Shown here piece by piece: positions 18,612-27,128 of a stretch of 64,000 nt of DNA. Position 1 is the stretch's first letter. Each line of letters starts with the position of its first letter. Position numbers and translations under genes: made by a program. A model generated the notes under the pieces. That model was not told the DNA's origin and ran no database searches. It saw only the letters and a list, made by a program, of their open reading frames with translations. This DNA is from Flavobacteriaceae bacterium (GTDB lineage: Bacteria > Bacteroidota > Bacteroidia > Flavobacteriales > Flavobacteriaceae). The stretch lies in the NCBI GenBank assembly GCA_947457255.1, contig CANGUZ010000001.1:1-64000 (forward strand), in the 5' to 3' direction.

Positions 18612-19700
18612 TTGGCAAATAAAAAAGTACATACAAGTGCACTTCTAGAAAAAGCTGGAATTCCACCACCTGAAAGTATTAGTTCTAGTGTTGTGAATGA
18701 GATTCAGCACTTTAGAAAAGTTCAACCTACTTCAAAAGAGTTGGTTGATGGCATATTGAATGGAACTGTTACCGCTTTAAGTCGGGCGATTACTTTGATA
18801 GAAAGTACAAATGCTACTCATGTAGAGAAAGCGAATGAAGTTATAAATGCCTGTTTGCCTCATGCTAATAAGTCCGTTCGAATTGGAATTACGGGTGTTC
18901 CTGGTGTAGGAAAAAGTACTTTTATAGAAGCTTTTGGAAAATATTTAACCAGTTTAGGTAAAAAAGTAGCCGTTCTTGCTGTAGATCCAAGTAGTACGAT
19001 TAGTCACGGAAGTATTTTGGGGGATAAAACCCGAATGGAGGAATTGGTAAAAGATAAAAACGCCTATATTCGACCTTCTGCTTCTGGAGAGACTCTTGGT
19101 GGAGTTGCCCGAAAAACACGTGAAACCATTACACTTTGCGAAGCTGCTGGATTTGACACTATTATTATAGAAACCGTTGGTGTGGGCCAAAGCGAAACGG
19201 CGGTTCATAGTATGGTAGATTTCTTTTTGCTTTTGAAAATTTCTGGTGCTGGTGATGAATTGCAAGGTATTAAACGTGGTATAATGGAAATGGCAGATGC
19301 CATTGTCATCAATAAAGCAGATGGCGATAATATCAAAAAAGCGAACTTAGCCAAAACAGCATTCAACAGAGCATTGCATCTTTTTCCTGCAAAAAAATCG
19401 GGTTGGACGCCAACTACTTCTACCTGTAGTGCTATTACAAAAGAAGGAATTGAAGAAGTCTGGAAGACAATTTTAAAATTCTTAGAAGCAACCAAAGAAA
19501 ACAACTATTTCTTTGAAAAACGTAAAGAGCAAAACTTATTTTGGATGATGGAAACCATTAATGAGCAGTTAAAATTGAATTTTTATAATGATCCAGAAAT
19601 TCAAAAACTATTGGATTCAACTAAAAAAGCAGTTACATCTGATAAAATTTCACCTTTTGCAGCTGCTCAACTATTATTAATAAAACATTTCAAAAAGTAA
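18612..19700 (+). CDS. meaB: MeaB/ArgK-type GTPase, methylmalonyl-CoA mutase chaperone
   Basis: A 362-aa G3E P-loop GTPase that in characterised systems loads adenosylcobalamin onto methylmalonyl-CoA mutase and protects it from inactivation. Motifs: Walker A GVPGVGKS near residue 95, VAVLAVDPSS, GDKTRME, the switch ETVGVGQSE and the base-recognition NKADGDN. The start codon is TTG at 18612: an in-frame stop lies two codons upstream and no ATG is available before the conserved region. The mutase itself is at 44.4-48.5 kb and the cobalamin adenosyltransferase at 10.6 kb. Its stop is one base from the stop of the convergent gene. Confidence 0.95.
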   Translation: MANKKVHTSALLEKAGIPPPESISSSVVNEIQHFRKVQPTSKELVDGILNGTVTALSRAITLIESTNATHVEKANEVINACLPHANKSVRIGITGVPGVGKSTFIEAFGKYLTSLGKKVAVLAVDPSSTISHGSILGDKTRMEELVKDKNAYIRPSASGETLGGVARKTRETITLCEAAGFDTIIIETVGVGQSETAVHSMVDFFLLLKISGAGDELQGIKRGIMEMADAIVINKADGDNIKKANLAKTAFNRALHLFPAKKSGWTPTTSTCSAITKEGIEEVWKTILKFLEATKENNYFFEKRKEQNLFWMMETINEQLKLNFYNDPEIQKLLDSTKKAVTSDKISPFAAAQLLLIKHFKK

Positions 19701-19701
19701 T

Positions 19702-19929
19702 TTACTCTTCATACCGTTGCACTTCTCGGTCATAAAATTCATTGGCAAGAACAATAAGTCCTTCCATTTCAGCATTCAATTCGGCTTCATCGAGATCTTC
19801 GGCTTCTTCCATAAACTCGACTTCATCATCTTTTAGATTGATGATAAATCTTGGATAATCTAGGTGAATGATAAAAATATCTTCGGGAAAATCAGTGTTG
19901 TCGCCTAGTAAAAATTTTGGTAATTCCAT
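19702..19929 (-). CDS. Conserved small acidic protein of unknown function
   Basis: A 75-aa acidic protein beginning MELPKFLLGDNTDFPEDIFIIHLDYPRFIINL, which I recognise as a widespread Bacteroidota hypothetical family without assigned function. The start at 19929 is preferred to an ATG 11 codons upstream (MLYFLTSKFLK), because the family begins at MELPKFLLGD and the extra residues derive from a low-complexity repeat island. The C-terminus is rich in Glu/Asp. The gene is convergent with meaB with a one-base gap. Confidence 0.8.
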   Translation of the reverse strand: MELPKFLLGDNTDFPEDIFIIHLDYPRFIINLKDDEVEFMEEAEDLDEAELNAEMEGLIVLANEFYDREVQRYEE

Positions 19930-19940
19930 TTTTAAAAATT

Positions 19941-20030
19941 TAGATGTTAGAAAATAGAGCATAGAATAAAGGTGAAAAAACTCAACTTACTGCAAGTCTT
20001 TATTCTTTTTTCTATTCTCTAAAAGTCTTT
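19941..20030. repeat. Low-complexity intergenic word repeat
   Basis: TTAGAAAATAGAGCATAGAA is followed, about 50 bp on, by an approximate reverse complement (TTTATTCTTTTTTCTATTCT), forming an imperfect dyad between the acidic-protein gene and the prohibitin gene. Confidence 0.6.
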
Positions 20031-20034
20031 TTTT

Positions 20035-20943
20035 TTATTTATCAGAAAGAATAACTGGTGCACTTCCTTTTCCCATAAAAATAATTTTAGTATTAGGAGA
20101 AGTGGCAATTTCTTTCTGTGCTTTTATTTGTTCGTATTGCAATTGTTTATCAGTTAATCCTGTTGAAATAATTCTTTGGTAATCAGCAATTCCTTGTGCT
20201 TCCACTCGCTTCCTTTCGGCTTCTTGCTTTTCTTTTTGCAATACAAAAGTCATTTTTTGAGCATCTTGCTCCGCATTTATTTTACTTTCGATAGTTGTTT
20301 TTACCGATGCGGGAAGATTAATATTTCTGATTAACAATTGCTCTAAAATTAAGCCTCTCCTTTTAAAATCATTTTCAATACTTTTAAAAATTCGTTGTTG
20401 AAATTCCTCTCTTTTAGTAGAATATAAAGCAACAGCGTCATAATAAACAGCGTTGTCACGAATACGAGTTCTTGTTACGGGACGAACAATTTTATCGGTA
20501 TAATCCTCTCCAATTTGTTTAAAAATTTTAGGCGCATCATTTGGAGTTACTCGGTATAAAACGGTCAAATCAATAACGACTTCCAATCCGTCATTTGACA
20601 GTACTCGTATCGCATCATCACCTTCTTGAGCACCTTCTGCGTGTATAGCCGACATGGTATAATTTTGAGTTTGAATATCAAAATTAGTAATATCTAAAAG
20701 CGGGTTTATAATATGCAATCCGCTTTCAAGAATGTCAGGTTGTACGCTACCATATAGTGACTTTACCCCTACATTCCCCGCATTTATTTGTTTGAACATC
20801 GATGAAAACAAGCTCAAAACAATCATTAAAAACCCGACAATTTTAAGAGTTCCTGAAAATTTTGAAAGCGGATTGCTTACATTGCTTTTTAGGGTAAAAC
20901 TCAGAATCATTAAAATAAAACCTAGAATAATAAATACTATCAT
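20035..20943 (-). CDS. Prohibitin-like SPFH domain protein
   Basis: A 302-aa membrane-anchored SPFH protein. It has a hydrophobic N-terminus (residues 1-17 and 33-48), the SPFH/Band 7 domain (about 50-230, including GNVGVKSLYGSVQPDILESGLHIINP and RIRDNAVYYDAVALYSTKREEFQQRI) and a C-terminal charged coiled coil (NAEQDAQKMTFVLQKEKQEAERKRVEAQGIADYQR). Prohibitins form large ring scaffolds in the membrane and interact with proteases such as FtsH. No neighbour indicates a specific partner. Confidence 0.93.
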   Translation of the reverse strand: MIVFIILGFILMILSFTLKSNVSNPLSKFSGTLKIVGFLMIVLSLFSSMFKQINAGNVGVKSLYGSVQPDILESGLHIINPLLDITNFDIQTQNYTMSAIHAEGAQEGDDAIRVLSNDGLEVVIDLTVLYRVTPNDAPKIFKQIGEDYTDKIVRPVTRTRIRDNAVYYDAVALYSTKREEFQQRIFKSIENDFKRRGLILEQLLIRNINLPASVKTTIESKINAEQDAQKMTFVLQKEKQEAERKRVEAQGIADYQRIISTGLTDKQLQYEQIKAQKEIATSPNTKIIFMGKGSAPVILSDK

Positions 20944-21001
20944 TTTTTTATATTTAAATTGGTATGCTTATTATACGATAGAAAACACTTTTAGTTACAC
21001 T

Positions 21002-22384
21002 CTATTTATTTTGATTTTGTAAAACTAATTTTTTAGTCAATCTCGCAAAGCGAATATACAAAAATAAAGCCGCTGACGAGAGCCCTGCCAAAAGTCCAAT
21101 CCAGATTCCTATAGCTTGTAAATTTGTATATTTTCCTAAATAAAAAGAGATAGGAAATCCAATTACCCAATAGGCTACAAAAGTAATATACATAGGAATT
21201 TTTACATCTTGCAATCCTCTTAAAGCACCTAAAACCACTACTTGAATTCCGTCAGAAATTTGAAAAATGGCAACAATTAACAGTAATTTTGAGGCAATAG
21301 CTATAATCTCGCCATTGTCTATAGCTTGTGAAGCATCAGACATGTTTAAAAATAAATGCGGTAAAAAATTGTGCGAAATCATAAAAAATAATGCAAATAC
21401 TGTTTCTAAAATAATTGTCAATAAAAATATTGATCTAGCAATGACAATAAGACCTTTATAGTCGTGTGACCCTTTAACATAACTTACTCGAATCATGGCC
21501 GTAACACTCAAACCCATTGCCACCATAAAAGTAGTAGATGCTAAAACGAGCGCTATTTGATTTGCTGCTTGACTATTTTTACCCAACGAACCTGATAGCC
21601 ATATAGCCACGGTAAACAAAGCTACTTCAAACAACATTTGCATGGCCGAAGGCAATCCTAAATTGATGATTTTTTTAAGCATCGATTTTCGAATTTCTTT
21701 GAAAATAAAATTTTTAAAGTATCTTTTAAATTTTGCATTTTTTCTCAATAGAAAATGTAAAAAAACCACCATCATAATTCTTGAAATAACCGTACCTAGA
21801 GCAGCACCTAAAATTCCTAATTTTGGGAAAATCCAAATACCATAAATCAAAACATAATTAAAAAAAATATGAACCACATTTGCCATAAATATAGCATACA
21901 TCGAATATTTTGTTTGAGATAAACCATCGGCAAACTGCTTGTATCCTTGAAAAATAATTACTGGAATTAATGAAAAAGCTACCCAATCGATATACGGAGT
22001 TGCTAAATCAGCAACTGCTTTGGGTTGGTGCATGAAGTACATGATTTGTTTGGATAGCACTGTGAGAATAAACAAAGAAACACCTAAAACAACACACAAC
22101 AACAATCCGTGATGAAAAGTAGAACGTATTTTTTTATCGTCTTTTTCAGCATCCGCTTCAGCTGTTAGTGGTGTAATGGCGGTCGAGAAACCAATTCCTA
22201 TAGACATAGCAATAAAAATAAAACTATTGCCTAACGATACTGCCGCTAATTCGGTAGAACCTAAATTACCCACCATAAAATTATCGACAATTCCTATCAT
22301 GGTATGCCCCAACATTCCTAGAATTACGGGATAGGCTAACTTTAAATTATAGGAGAATTCTTTGGTGTATTGAGATAAATTCAC
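21002..22384 (-). CDS. MATE family efflux transporter
   Basis: A 460-aa inner-membrane protein with about 12 transmembrane segments. The MATE signature region is at the start (YPVILGMLGHTMIGIVDNFMVGNLGSTELAAVSLGNS), and the second half repeats the motif (LPSAMQMLFEVALFTVAIWLSGSLGKNSQAANQIAL). MATE pumps expel cationic drugs or metabolites in exchange for Na+ or H+. The substrate is unknown. It is transcribed towards the prohibitin gene, with 58 bp between them. Confidence 0.93.
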   Translation of the reverse strand: MNLSQYTKEFSYNLKLAYPVILGMLGHTMIGIVDNFMVGNLGSTELAAVSLGNSFIFIAMSIGIGFSTAITPLTAEADAEKDDKKIRSTFHHGLLLCVVLGVSLFILTVLSKQIMYFMHQPKAVADLATPYIDWVAFSLIPVIIFQGYKQFADGLSQTKYSMYAIFMANVVHIFFNYVLIYGIWIFPKLGILGAALGTVISRIMMVVFLHFLLRKNAKFKRYFKNFIFKEIRKSMLKKIINLGLPSAMQMLFEVALFTVAIWLSGSLGKNSQAANQIALVLASTTFMVAMGLSVTAMIRVSYVKGSHDYKGLIVIARSIFLLTIILETVFALFFMISHNFLPHLFLNMSDASQAIDNGEIIAIASKLLLIVAIFQISDGIQVVVLGALRGLQDVKIPMYITFVAYWVIGFPISFYLGKYTNLQAIGIWIGLLAGLSSAALFLYIRFARLTKKLVLQNQNK

Positions 22385-22425
22385 TTTGCTTTTTTCAGTT
22401 GGCGAAGATAGCGTAAATAGACGGG

Positions 22426-22590
22426 AATTTCAATTTCAATGACAAAGGAAATGGAAATGGCAATGTCAATTTCAATGTCAATAGCAATGGAAAATTTATA
22501 GCTATTTCAATAATTCGTCAAAATCATTTTTTTTCTTTTTCTTTTCGTTATTCTTTTCTTATTAACATTGTCATTGAAATTGTCATTGAA
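22426..22590. repeat. Low-complexity intergenic word repeat (CAATGTCAATTTCAATG type)
   Basis: The gap between the MATE and PPK2 genes holds many copies of TTTCAATnnCAAT-like words at the left and their complement (ATTGTCATTGAAATTGTCATT) at the right. A pyrimidine-rich run lies between. The same word family occurs at 32936-33020. Confidence 0.7.
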
Positions 22591-22591
22591 T

Positions 22592-23470
22592 TTATTGCTT
22601 TTGAAGCATCTTTTTATATTCGTCAAAATTTGCTTTAGCTTTTTCGTCTAACTCAGGCTCTTTTATATCGGTATGTTTTTGCATTTCTTCCCAAATAATT
22701 TTAGCCACAATATATCGTGCCATTTCTTTATCGTCAGCAGGAATAATATACCAAGGAGCATTTTCCTTCGAAGTCGTATTTATTGCCTCTTCATAATACT
22801 TCATATACTCCTCCCAATGTTCACGTTCTTTTAAATCGCCTGGCGAAAATTTCCAATGATGTTCTACTTCTTCTAATCGTCGCAATAAGCGTTTGCGTTG
22901 CTCCTCTTTACTCATGTGAAAGTAAAACTTCAAAACAATCGTTCCATTTTGCGTTAAATGGTTTTCAAAATTATTAATTTGTTCAAAACGATTTTCCCAG
23001 AATTCTGGTTTAATATCATCTACCGAAAGTATTCCAGGTAAGTTTTCATTCAAAATATATTCAGGATGCACCCGTGTTACCAAAACATTTTCATAATGCG
23101 TTCTATTAAAAACCGCAAATTTCCCTTTTTCTGGTAAAGCCAAATAATGCCGCCATAAATAATCATGCTCTAATTCTGTCGAATTGGGCGTTTTAAAACT
23201 ATGCACCACAACTCCTCTAGGGTTAAACTCCTTAAAAACTTCCCGAATCAAACTATCTTTCCCAGAAGTGTCCATGCCTTGCAAACAAATTAGCACGCCG
23301 TATTTATTGTGAGCATACATCACATCTTGCAATGCACTGAGTTTAAGCTGCACTTTGTCTAACTTCTCCTCTTTGTCTGCATCACTAGAGTCAATAAACA
23401 AATTAGTTGGAATTTCTGAAAGGCGAATGGATTTCGTCACTTTAAAATCATCGGGAATAATAGATTTCAT
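22592..23470 (-). CDS. ppk2: Polyphosphate kinase 2 family protein
   Basis: A 292-aa PPK2 enzyme, which uses polyphosphate to phosphorylate nucleotides. Motifs: Walker A-like LQGMDTSGKD around residue 63, the FKTPNSTELEHDYLWRHY lid, and NRTHYENVLVTRVHPE with the Walker B-like region, then KFYFHMSKEEQRKRLLRR. The sequence resembles class III PPK2 proteins (AMP/ADP to ATP, as characterised in Cytophaga and Meiothermus), but the class is an inference. It lies next to a word-repeat island. A REP-like repeat separates it from the divergent gene at 23.6 kb. Confidence 0.92.
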   Translation of the reverse strand: MKSIIPDDFKVTKSIRLSEIPTNLFIDSSDADKEEKLDKVQLKLSALQDVMYAHNKYGVLICLQGMDTSGKDSLIREVFKEFNPRGVVVHSFKTPNSTELEHDYLWRHYLALPEKGKFAVFNRTHYENVLVTRVHPEYILNENLPGILSVDDIKPEFWENRFEQINNFENHLTQNGTIVLKFYFHMSKEEQRKRLLRRLEEVEHHWKFSPGDLKEREHWEEYMKYYEEAINTTSKENAPWYIIPADDKEMARYIVAKIIWEEMQKHTDIKEPELDEKAKANFDEYKKMLQKQ

Positions 23471-23520
23471 AAAAAATAATTTATATTTATAACTTCAAAT
23501 TTAATCATTATTTGAAGCAT

Positions 23521-23599
23521 ATTCCTGCTGTTCGCTATATCTTTTTGTACCGCAAAAAAGCGGAACAAAAAGGATGCCGCTGCCATCAGGGCTAGGCTT
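23521..23599. repeat. REP-like hairpin element
   Basis: An element unlike the surrounding AT-rich DNA: a hairpin with arms 23541-23553 and 23560-23572 (CTTTTTGTACCGC / GCGGAACAAAAAG, one mismatch), flanked by CCTGCTGTTCGCTATAT on the left and GATGCCGCTGCCATCAGGG on the right. I recall very similar intergenic elements from Flavobacterium genomes; copy number cannot be tested here and there is no second copy in the window. Confidence 0.6.
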
Positions 23600-23619
23600 T
23601 TCGTTTTCAAAATACTTTT

Positions 23620-24459
23620 ATGGAAAAATTTACACTTGAGTTACTGTGTCAAATCATCGGAATTGGTTCGGCATCTGGACTGATCTACAAAGACAATACA
23701 TTATTAGTGATAGGCGACAACAGTGGCTTTCTATACGAATACACTATAAACTCTAAAAATTTAAAACGAATTCCACTTGTTGAACAACCATTAGAAAATA
23801 CGCCTAAAAAAGACAAAAATGACTTTGAAGCCATTACTTGTTTTCAAGACCAAATTTATGTTTTTGGTTCTGGATCAACTGAAAACAGAAACAAAATGAT
23901 TCAAATTAATGCTACAACAAAGCAAGTGGTTAACACTACTAATCTGGAGGATTTATATCTAGCAATGCAACATTTCGGCAAAATAAAATCAGAAGATTTT
24001 AATCTAGAAGGCGCAATTTTCGATGGCGAACGTTGGTTTTTATTCAATCGTGGTAACGGAGAGAAAACTAAAAATGTTGTTTTTACGATTAACGGAAAAA
24101 ACCTTAGCAATGATTATTCAATAGTTTCAACCGATTTTAAATTACCAAAAATAAAAGGTGTTCGCACTAGTTTTACTGATGCTATTTTGGTTGATGACAA
24201 AATATATTTCTTGGCATCAGCCGAAGACACCGCCTCAACCTATGATGATGGCGAAGTTCTAGGCAGCATCATTGGTAGCATAGACATCAATACTATGAAA
24301 ATAGATTTTACTAAAACAATTACCAAAACCAAAAAATTGGAAGGAATTACTTTATATCAAAAATCGGAAGACCAAATAGAATTCCTTGTTTGTGAAGATA
24401 ATGATACTGAGGAATTAGTTTCTAGCATCTATAAATTGAAAATAGATATTCGTGAATAA
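23620..24459 (+). CDS. Beta-propeller-like protein of unknown function
   Basis: A 279-aa protein without an evident signal peptide. Repeated blade-like segments, such as ASGLIYKDNTLLVIGDNSGFLYEY, FEAITCFQDQIYVFGSG, LEGAIFDGERWFLFNRG and ITLYQKSEDQIEFLVCEDND, suggest a small beta-propeller, as in the DUF6929-like group of Bacteroidota. The family name is a tentative recognition. Repeated acidic loops are compatible with metal or phosphate binding. It stands alone on the plus strand between PPK2 and the second ABC-F gene, convergent with the latter. Confidence 0.75.
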   Translation: MEKFTLELLCQIIGIGSASGLIYKDNTLLVIGDNSGFLYEYTINSKNLKRIPLVEQPLENTPKKDKNDFEAITCFQDQIYVFGSGSTENRNKMIQINATTKQVVNTTNLEDLYLAMQHFGKIKSEDFNLEGAIFDGERWFLFNRGNGEKTKNVVFTINGKNLSNDYSIVSTDFKLPKIKGVRTSFTDAILVDDKIYFLASAEDTASTYDDGEVLGSIIGSIDINTMKIDFTKTITKTKKLEGITLYQKSEDQIEFLVCEDNDTEELVSSIYKLKIDIRE

Positions 24460-24487
24460 TAAAAGTTCCTTTATTTTGAAATAAAAA

Positions 24488-26122
24488 CTACTTCTCAATC
24501 TCTCTCAAGTTCTCCATCTTTTTGTGTGCTAGAAAACCGGCAATATCTTCAAAATGCTCTTTGACACGTTTGTTGCCAAATTCGAAAACTTTAGTAGCCA
24601 ACCCGTCGAGAAAATCACGGTCGTGAGAAACCAAAATCAAAGTTCCATCAAAATCACGCAAGGCATCTTTGATGATATCTTTTGTTTTCATATCCAGATG
24701 ATTAGATGGCTCATCAAGAATTAATAAATTAACTGGTTCTAATAGTAATTTAATCATTGCCAAACGCGTTTTTTCACCACCAGAAAGCACTTTTACTTTT
24801 TTAGTTACATCATCGCCATGAAACATAAAAGCGCCTAAAATGTCTTTAATTTTCGTACGAACATCACCCACAGCTATATCATCTATTGTAGAAAAAATAG
24901 TTCCGTTTTCATCTAATAATGACGCTTGATTTTGAGCAAAATAACCAATTTGAGCGTTATGGCCAATTTCAACACTTCCGCCATTGATATCAATTTCTTT
25001 CATGATGGCTTTAATCATTGTCGATTTTCCTTCACCATTTTTTCCTACAAACGCTACTTTATCACCACGTTCAATTACAATATTAGCATCTTTAAAAATC
25101 AAATGATCTCCGTAAGATTTTTCCAAATCTTTAACAACAACAGGATATTGTCCTGAGCGAACAGCAGGTGGGAATTTTAATTTTAATGCCGATGTGTCTA
25201 CTTCATCTACTTCAACAATTACCAATTTTTCTAGCATCTTAACGCGAGATTGCACGGCATCTGTTTTAGAAAAAGTACCTTTGAAACGATCAATAAATGC
25301 TTGATTATCTGCAATCATTTTTTGTTGTTCGTCGTACGCTTTTTGTTGGTGCATGCGACGGTCTTTTCGAAGTTCGAGATAATGAGAGTATTTGGCTTTA
25401 TAGTCGTAAATTCTTCCCATTGTTACTTCAATAGTTCTATTGGTAATATTATCTACAAAAGCTCTATCATGCGAAATTACTACCACTGCTTTCGCTGAAT
25501 TAATCAAGAAATCTTCTAGCCATTGAATACTTTCTATGTCCATGTGATTCGTTGGCTCATCAAGCAAAATCAAATCGGGTTTTTGCAAAAGAATTTTGGC
25601 TAACTCAATTCGCATTCTCCAACCACCCGAAAACTCAGATGTTTGACGTGCGAAATCCTCCCGAACAAAACCCAAACCAATTAAGATTTTTTCAACTTCG
25701 GCTTCATAATTTACTTCTTCAATCGCATAGAATTTCTCACTCAAATCAGAAACGCGCTCAATCAATTTCATGTAGGCATCACTTTCATAATCGGTACGAA
25801 TGGTTAATTGTTCGTTGATTTCGTCAATTTCGGCTTTCATTTTAAAGATTTCACCAAAAGCTTTTGATGCTTCTTCAACAACAGTTGCGCCGTCTTTAGT
25901 TAATAAATGCTGAGGCAAATAAGCAATAACCGCTTCTTTTGGTGCCGATATATTTCCTGTTGAAGGTTTGCTTTGTCCTGCAATAATCTTGAGAAGTGTC
26001 GATTTTCCTGCTCCATTCTTGCCCATCAAGGCAATTTTATCATTTTCGTTGATAGCAAAAGAAACATCGCTAAATAAAGTGGTTCCGCCAAATTGTACGG
26101 AGATATCGTTAACTGTAATCAT
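24488..26122 (-). CDS. ABC-F family ATPase (second copy)
   Basis: A 544-aa tandem ATPase without membrane domain. Cassette one has GKNGAGKS, signature SGGWRMRIELAKIL and Walker B LILLDEPTNHMD; cassette two has GKNGEGKS, LSGGEKTRLAMIKLL and LLILDEPSNHLD. The arginine/lysine-rich linker between them (about 240-320, LRKDRRMHQQKAYDEQQKM) is the P-site-tRNA interaction motif region of ABC-F translation factors. It lacks the coiled-coil tail of the ABC-F protein at 7.0 kb, so the two belong to different subgroups. A -7 box (TATCTTTG) precedes it at 26166-26173. Confidence 0.92.
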   Translation of the reverse strand: MITVNDISVQFGGTTLFSDVSFAINENDKIALMGKNGAGKSTLLKIIAGQSKPSTGNISAPKEAVIAYLPQHLLTKDGATVVEEASKAFGEIFKMKAEIDEINEQLTIRTDYESDAYMKLIERVSDLSEKFYAIEEVNYEAEVEKILIGLGFVREDFARQTSEFSGGWRMRIELAKILLQKPDLILLDEPTNHMDIESIQWLEDFLINSAKAVVVISHDRAFVDNITNRTIEVTMGRIYDYKAKYSHYLELRKDRRMHQQKAYDEQQKMIADNQAFIDRFKGTFSKTDAVQSRVKMLEKLVIVEVDEVDTSALKLKFPPAVRSGQYPVVVKDLEKSYGDHLIFKDANIVIERGDKVAFVGKNGEGKSTMIKAIMKEIDINGGSVEIGHNAQIGYFAQNQASLLDENGTIFSTIDDIAVGDVRTKIKDILGAFMFHGDDVTKKVKVLSGGEKTRLAMIKLLLEPVNLLILDEPSNHLDMKTKDIIKDALRDFDGTLILVSHDRDFLDGLATKVFEFGNKRVKEHFEDIAGFLAHKKMENLREIEK

Positions 26123-26160
26123 TTTAGATTTTTAGAATTTTAGACTTCTTAGATTTTTGA
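26123..26160. repeat. Low-complexity intergenic word repeat (TTTAGATTTTTAG type)
   Basis: Overlapping TTTAGATTTTTAGAATTTTAG words immediately upstream of the second ABC-F start, similar to those at 1.6, 29.15 and 31.9 kb. Confidence 0.55.
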
Positions 26161-26165
26161 AGGCG

Positions 26166-26173
26166 CAAAGATA
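26166..26173 (-). promoter_or_regulatory. -7 box of the second ABC-F gene
   Basis: TATCTTTG on the minus strand, directly beyond the stop codon of the duplicated HAD 3' end. This suggests the ABC-F promoter originally abutted the HAD gene. Confidence 0.5.
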
Positions 26174-26174
26174 G

Positions 26175-26253
26175 ATTAATTTAATATAAATCTCCTCACC
26201 ACTTCAGCAACACCGTGATTATTATTTGAAGCTACAATTACATCTCCAAATTC
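26175..26253. repeat. Left copy of a 79-bp direct repeat (3' end of HAD gene)
   Basis: Matches 27220-27298 at 76 of 79 positions, with 68 identical bases at 26186-26253. On the minus strand it reads as the last 25 codons of the HAD phosphatase and keeps an aligned stop codon (26176-26178), ending ...RRFILN instead of RRFILD. It is a remnant, not a gene. Confidence 0.92.
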
Positions 26254-26255
26254 AA

Positions 26256-26422
26256 GTAACCCCTTACGTCGCAAAGTTTCTGATTTTAGGGATGCGATAA
26301 AAGGTCTGTGACCTTAATGCAAGACAATAAAGCAAATTCCTATTTGTATAGCTTTTAGTAATACAATCAAAGACTTAGAAACAGAGCCTCAAAGTCAGAG
26401 ACTTTGCGGAGCCTTTAGTTAC
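26256..26422. repeat. Inverted-repeat element beside the HAD repeat (possible MITE)
   Basis: A 167-bp stretch whose ends are imperfect inverted repeats (26256-26283 against 26395-26422; identical parts GTAAC, CGCAAAGT, TCTGA). No gene was seen inside it. From 26423 to 26531 there is only a 27-codon frame without support, so 26123-26531 is otherwise non-coding. Confidence 0.5.
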
Positions 26423-26531
26423 TCTCTATGGGAGCGAAAGTAAAAATTTTAGAACCTAAAATTGCAAGAGGAAATAAAGGTGAAATTAGAGGCTACTTTG
26501 GGTTTGTATAAATAGTAATATTAATAGAATA

Positions 26532-26885
26532 TTAATTCAAAACCTCTTCGTGTGAGACAATATAAGATAAGGCTTCTTTTATAACTTCATTCAAATTCAA
26601 CCCTTTTTTAGATGCTAAAAGTGCTGTTTTTTTGTGTAATTCTTGGGAAATTCTTACATTGAAAGAACCTTTAAAAACCTTGTCAGGAGCTTTGTTTAAA
26701 GATTTGCATGTTTCTAAATAATCTGTAACCGATTCTTCAAAAGCAGTAGAAAGTTCTTCTACAGTAGTTCCTTCAAAGGTTACTAAATCATTAATACCTC
26801 GAATTTTGCCAAAAAACACTTTGTCTTCAGCGGAAAACTCTACAGTTCCTAAATATCCTTTGTATTCTAAATAATTTTTCATCAT
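26532..26885 (-). CDS. hicB: HicB family antitoxin
   Basis: Antitoxin of a HicAB module, 117 aa. The N-terminal half is the partial RNase H-like HicB fold (YKGYLGTVEFSAEDKVFFGKIRGINDLVTFEGTTVEELSTAFEESVTDYLE), which in the family binds and covers HicA. The C-terminus (about 70-110, FNVRISQELHKKTALLASKKGLNLNEVIKEALSYIV) is a ribbon-helix-helix-type DNA-binding segment that autoregulates the operon. Its first codon shares a base with the hicA stop. The toxin-first order is common for HicAB. Confidence 0.92.
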   Translation of the reverse strand: MMKNYLEYKGYLGTVEFSAEDKVFFGKIRGINDLVTFEGTTVEELSTAFEESVTDYLETCKSLNKAPDKVFKGSFNVRISQELHKKTALLASKKGLNLNEVIKEALSYIVSHEEVLN

Positions 26886-27127
26886 TATAAATTTAAATGT
26901 TCTATAATCAAATCTAATTGATATCCTTTCAACACTTTTTGAGGATGTGGCTCGTGCAAACTTATTATTTGTTTATTTTCATTGATAAACTTTCGTCTAG
27001 AACCGCCTGTTTTTCCTTGAGCAGTTTGTTCGTAACCATAATATTTCAAAACTTTCACCATCTCATCCCAAGAAAAATCTTTAGGTTTTGATTTTAATTT
27101 TTCAACTAGCTTTTCTAATTTACTCAT
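26885..27127 (-). CDS. hicA: HicA family toxin
   Basis: An 80-aa mRNA interferase of the double-stranded RNA-binding-like HicA fold: a helical N-terminus (KLVEKLKSKPKDFSWDEMVKVLKYYGYE), the strand GGSRRKFINE, and ISLHEPHPQKVLKGYQLDLIIEHL. In this HicA subgroup the strand motif is GSRxxF rather than the GSHHxF of classical HicA, with histidines in LHEPHP instead. Toxicity is known of the family, not shown here. Transcription probably starts inside a perfect palindrome just upstream. The whole module lies between copies of the HAD 3' end. Confidence 0.9.
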   Translation of the reverse strand: MSKLEKLVEKLKSKPKDFSWDEMVKVLKYYGYEQTAQGKTGGSRRKFINENKQIISLHEPHPQKVLKGYQLDLIIEHLNL

Positions 27128-27128
27128 A

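Noticed and set aside
26175..26253. Left HAD repeat as a pseudogene
   Set aside because: It is only the last 25 codons with the stop and has no upstream coding part; better described as a duplicated border.
26428..26511. 27-codon frame (MGAKVKILEPK...) inside the hicAB cassette
   Set aside because: No promoter box, no family, and too short to separate from chance in a repeat-rich region.
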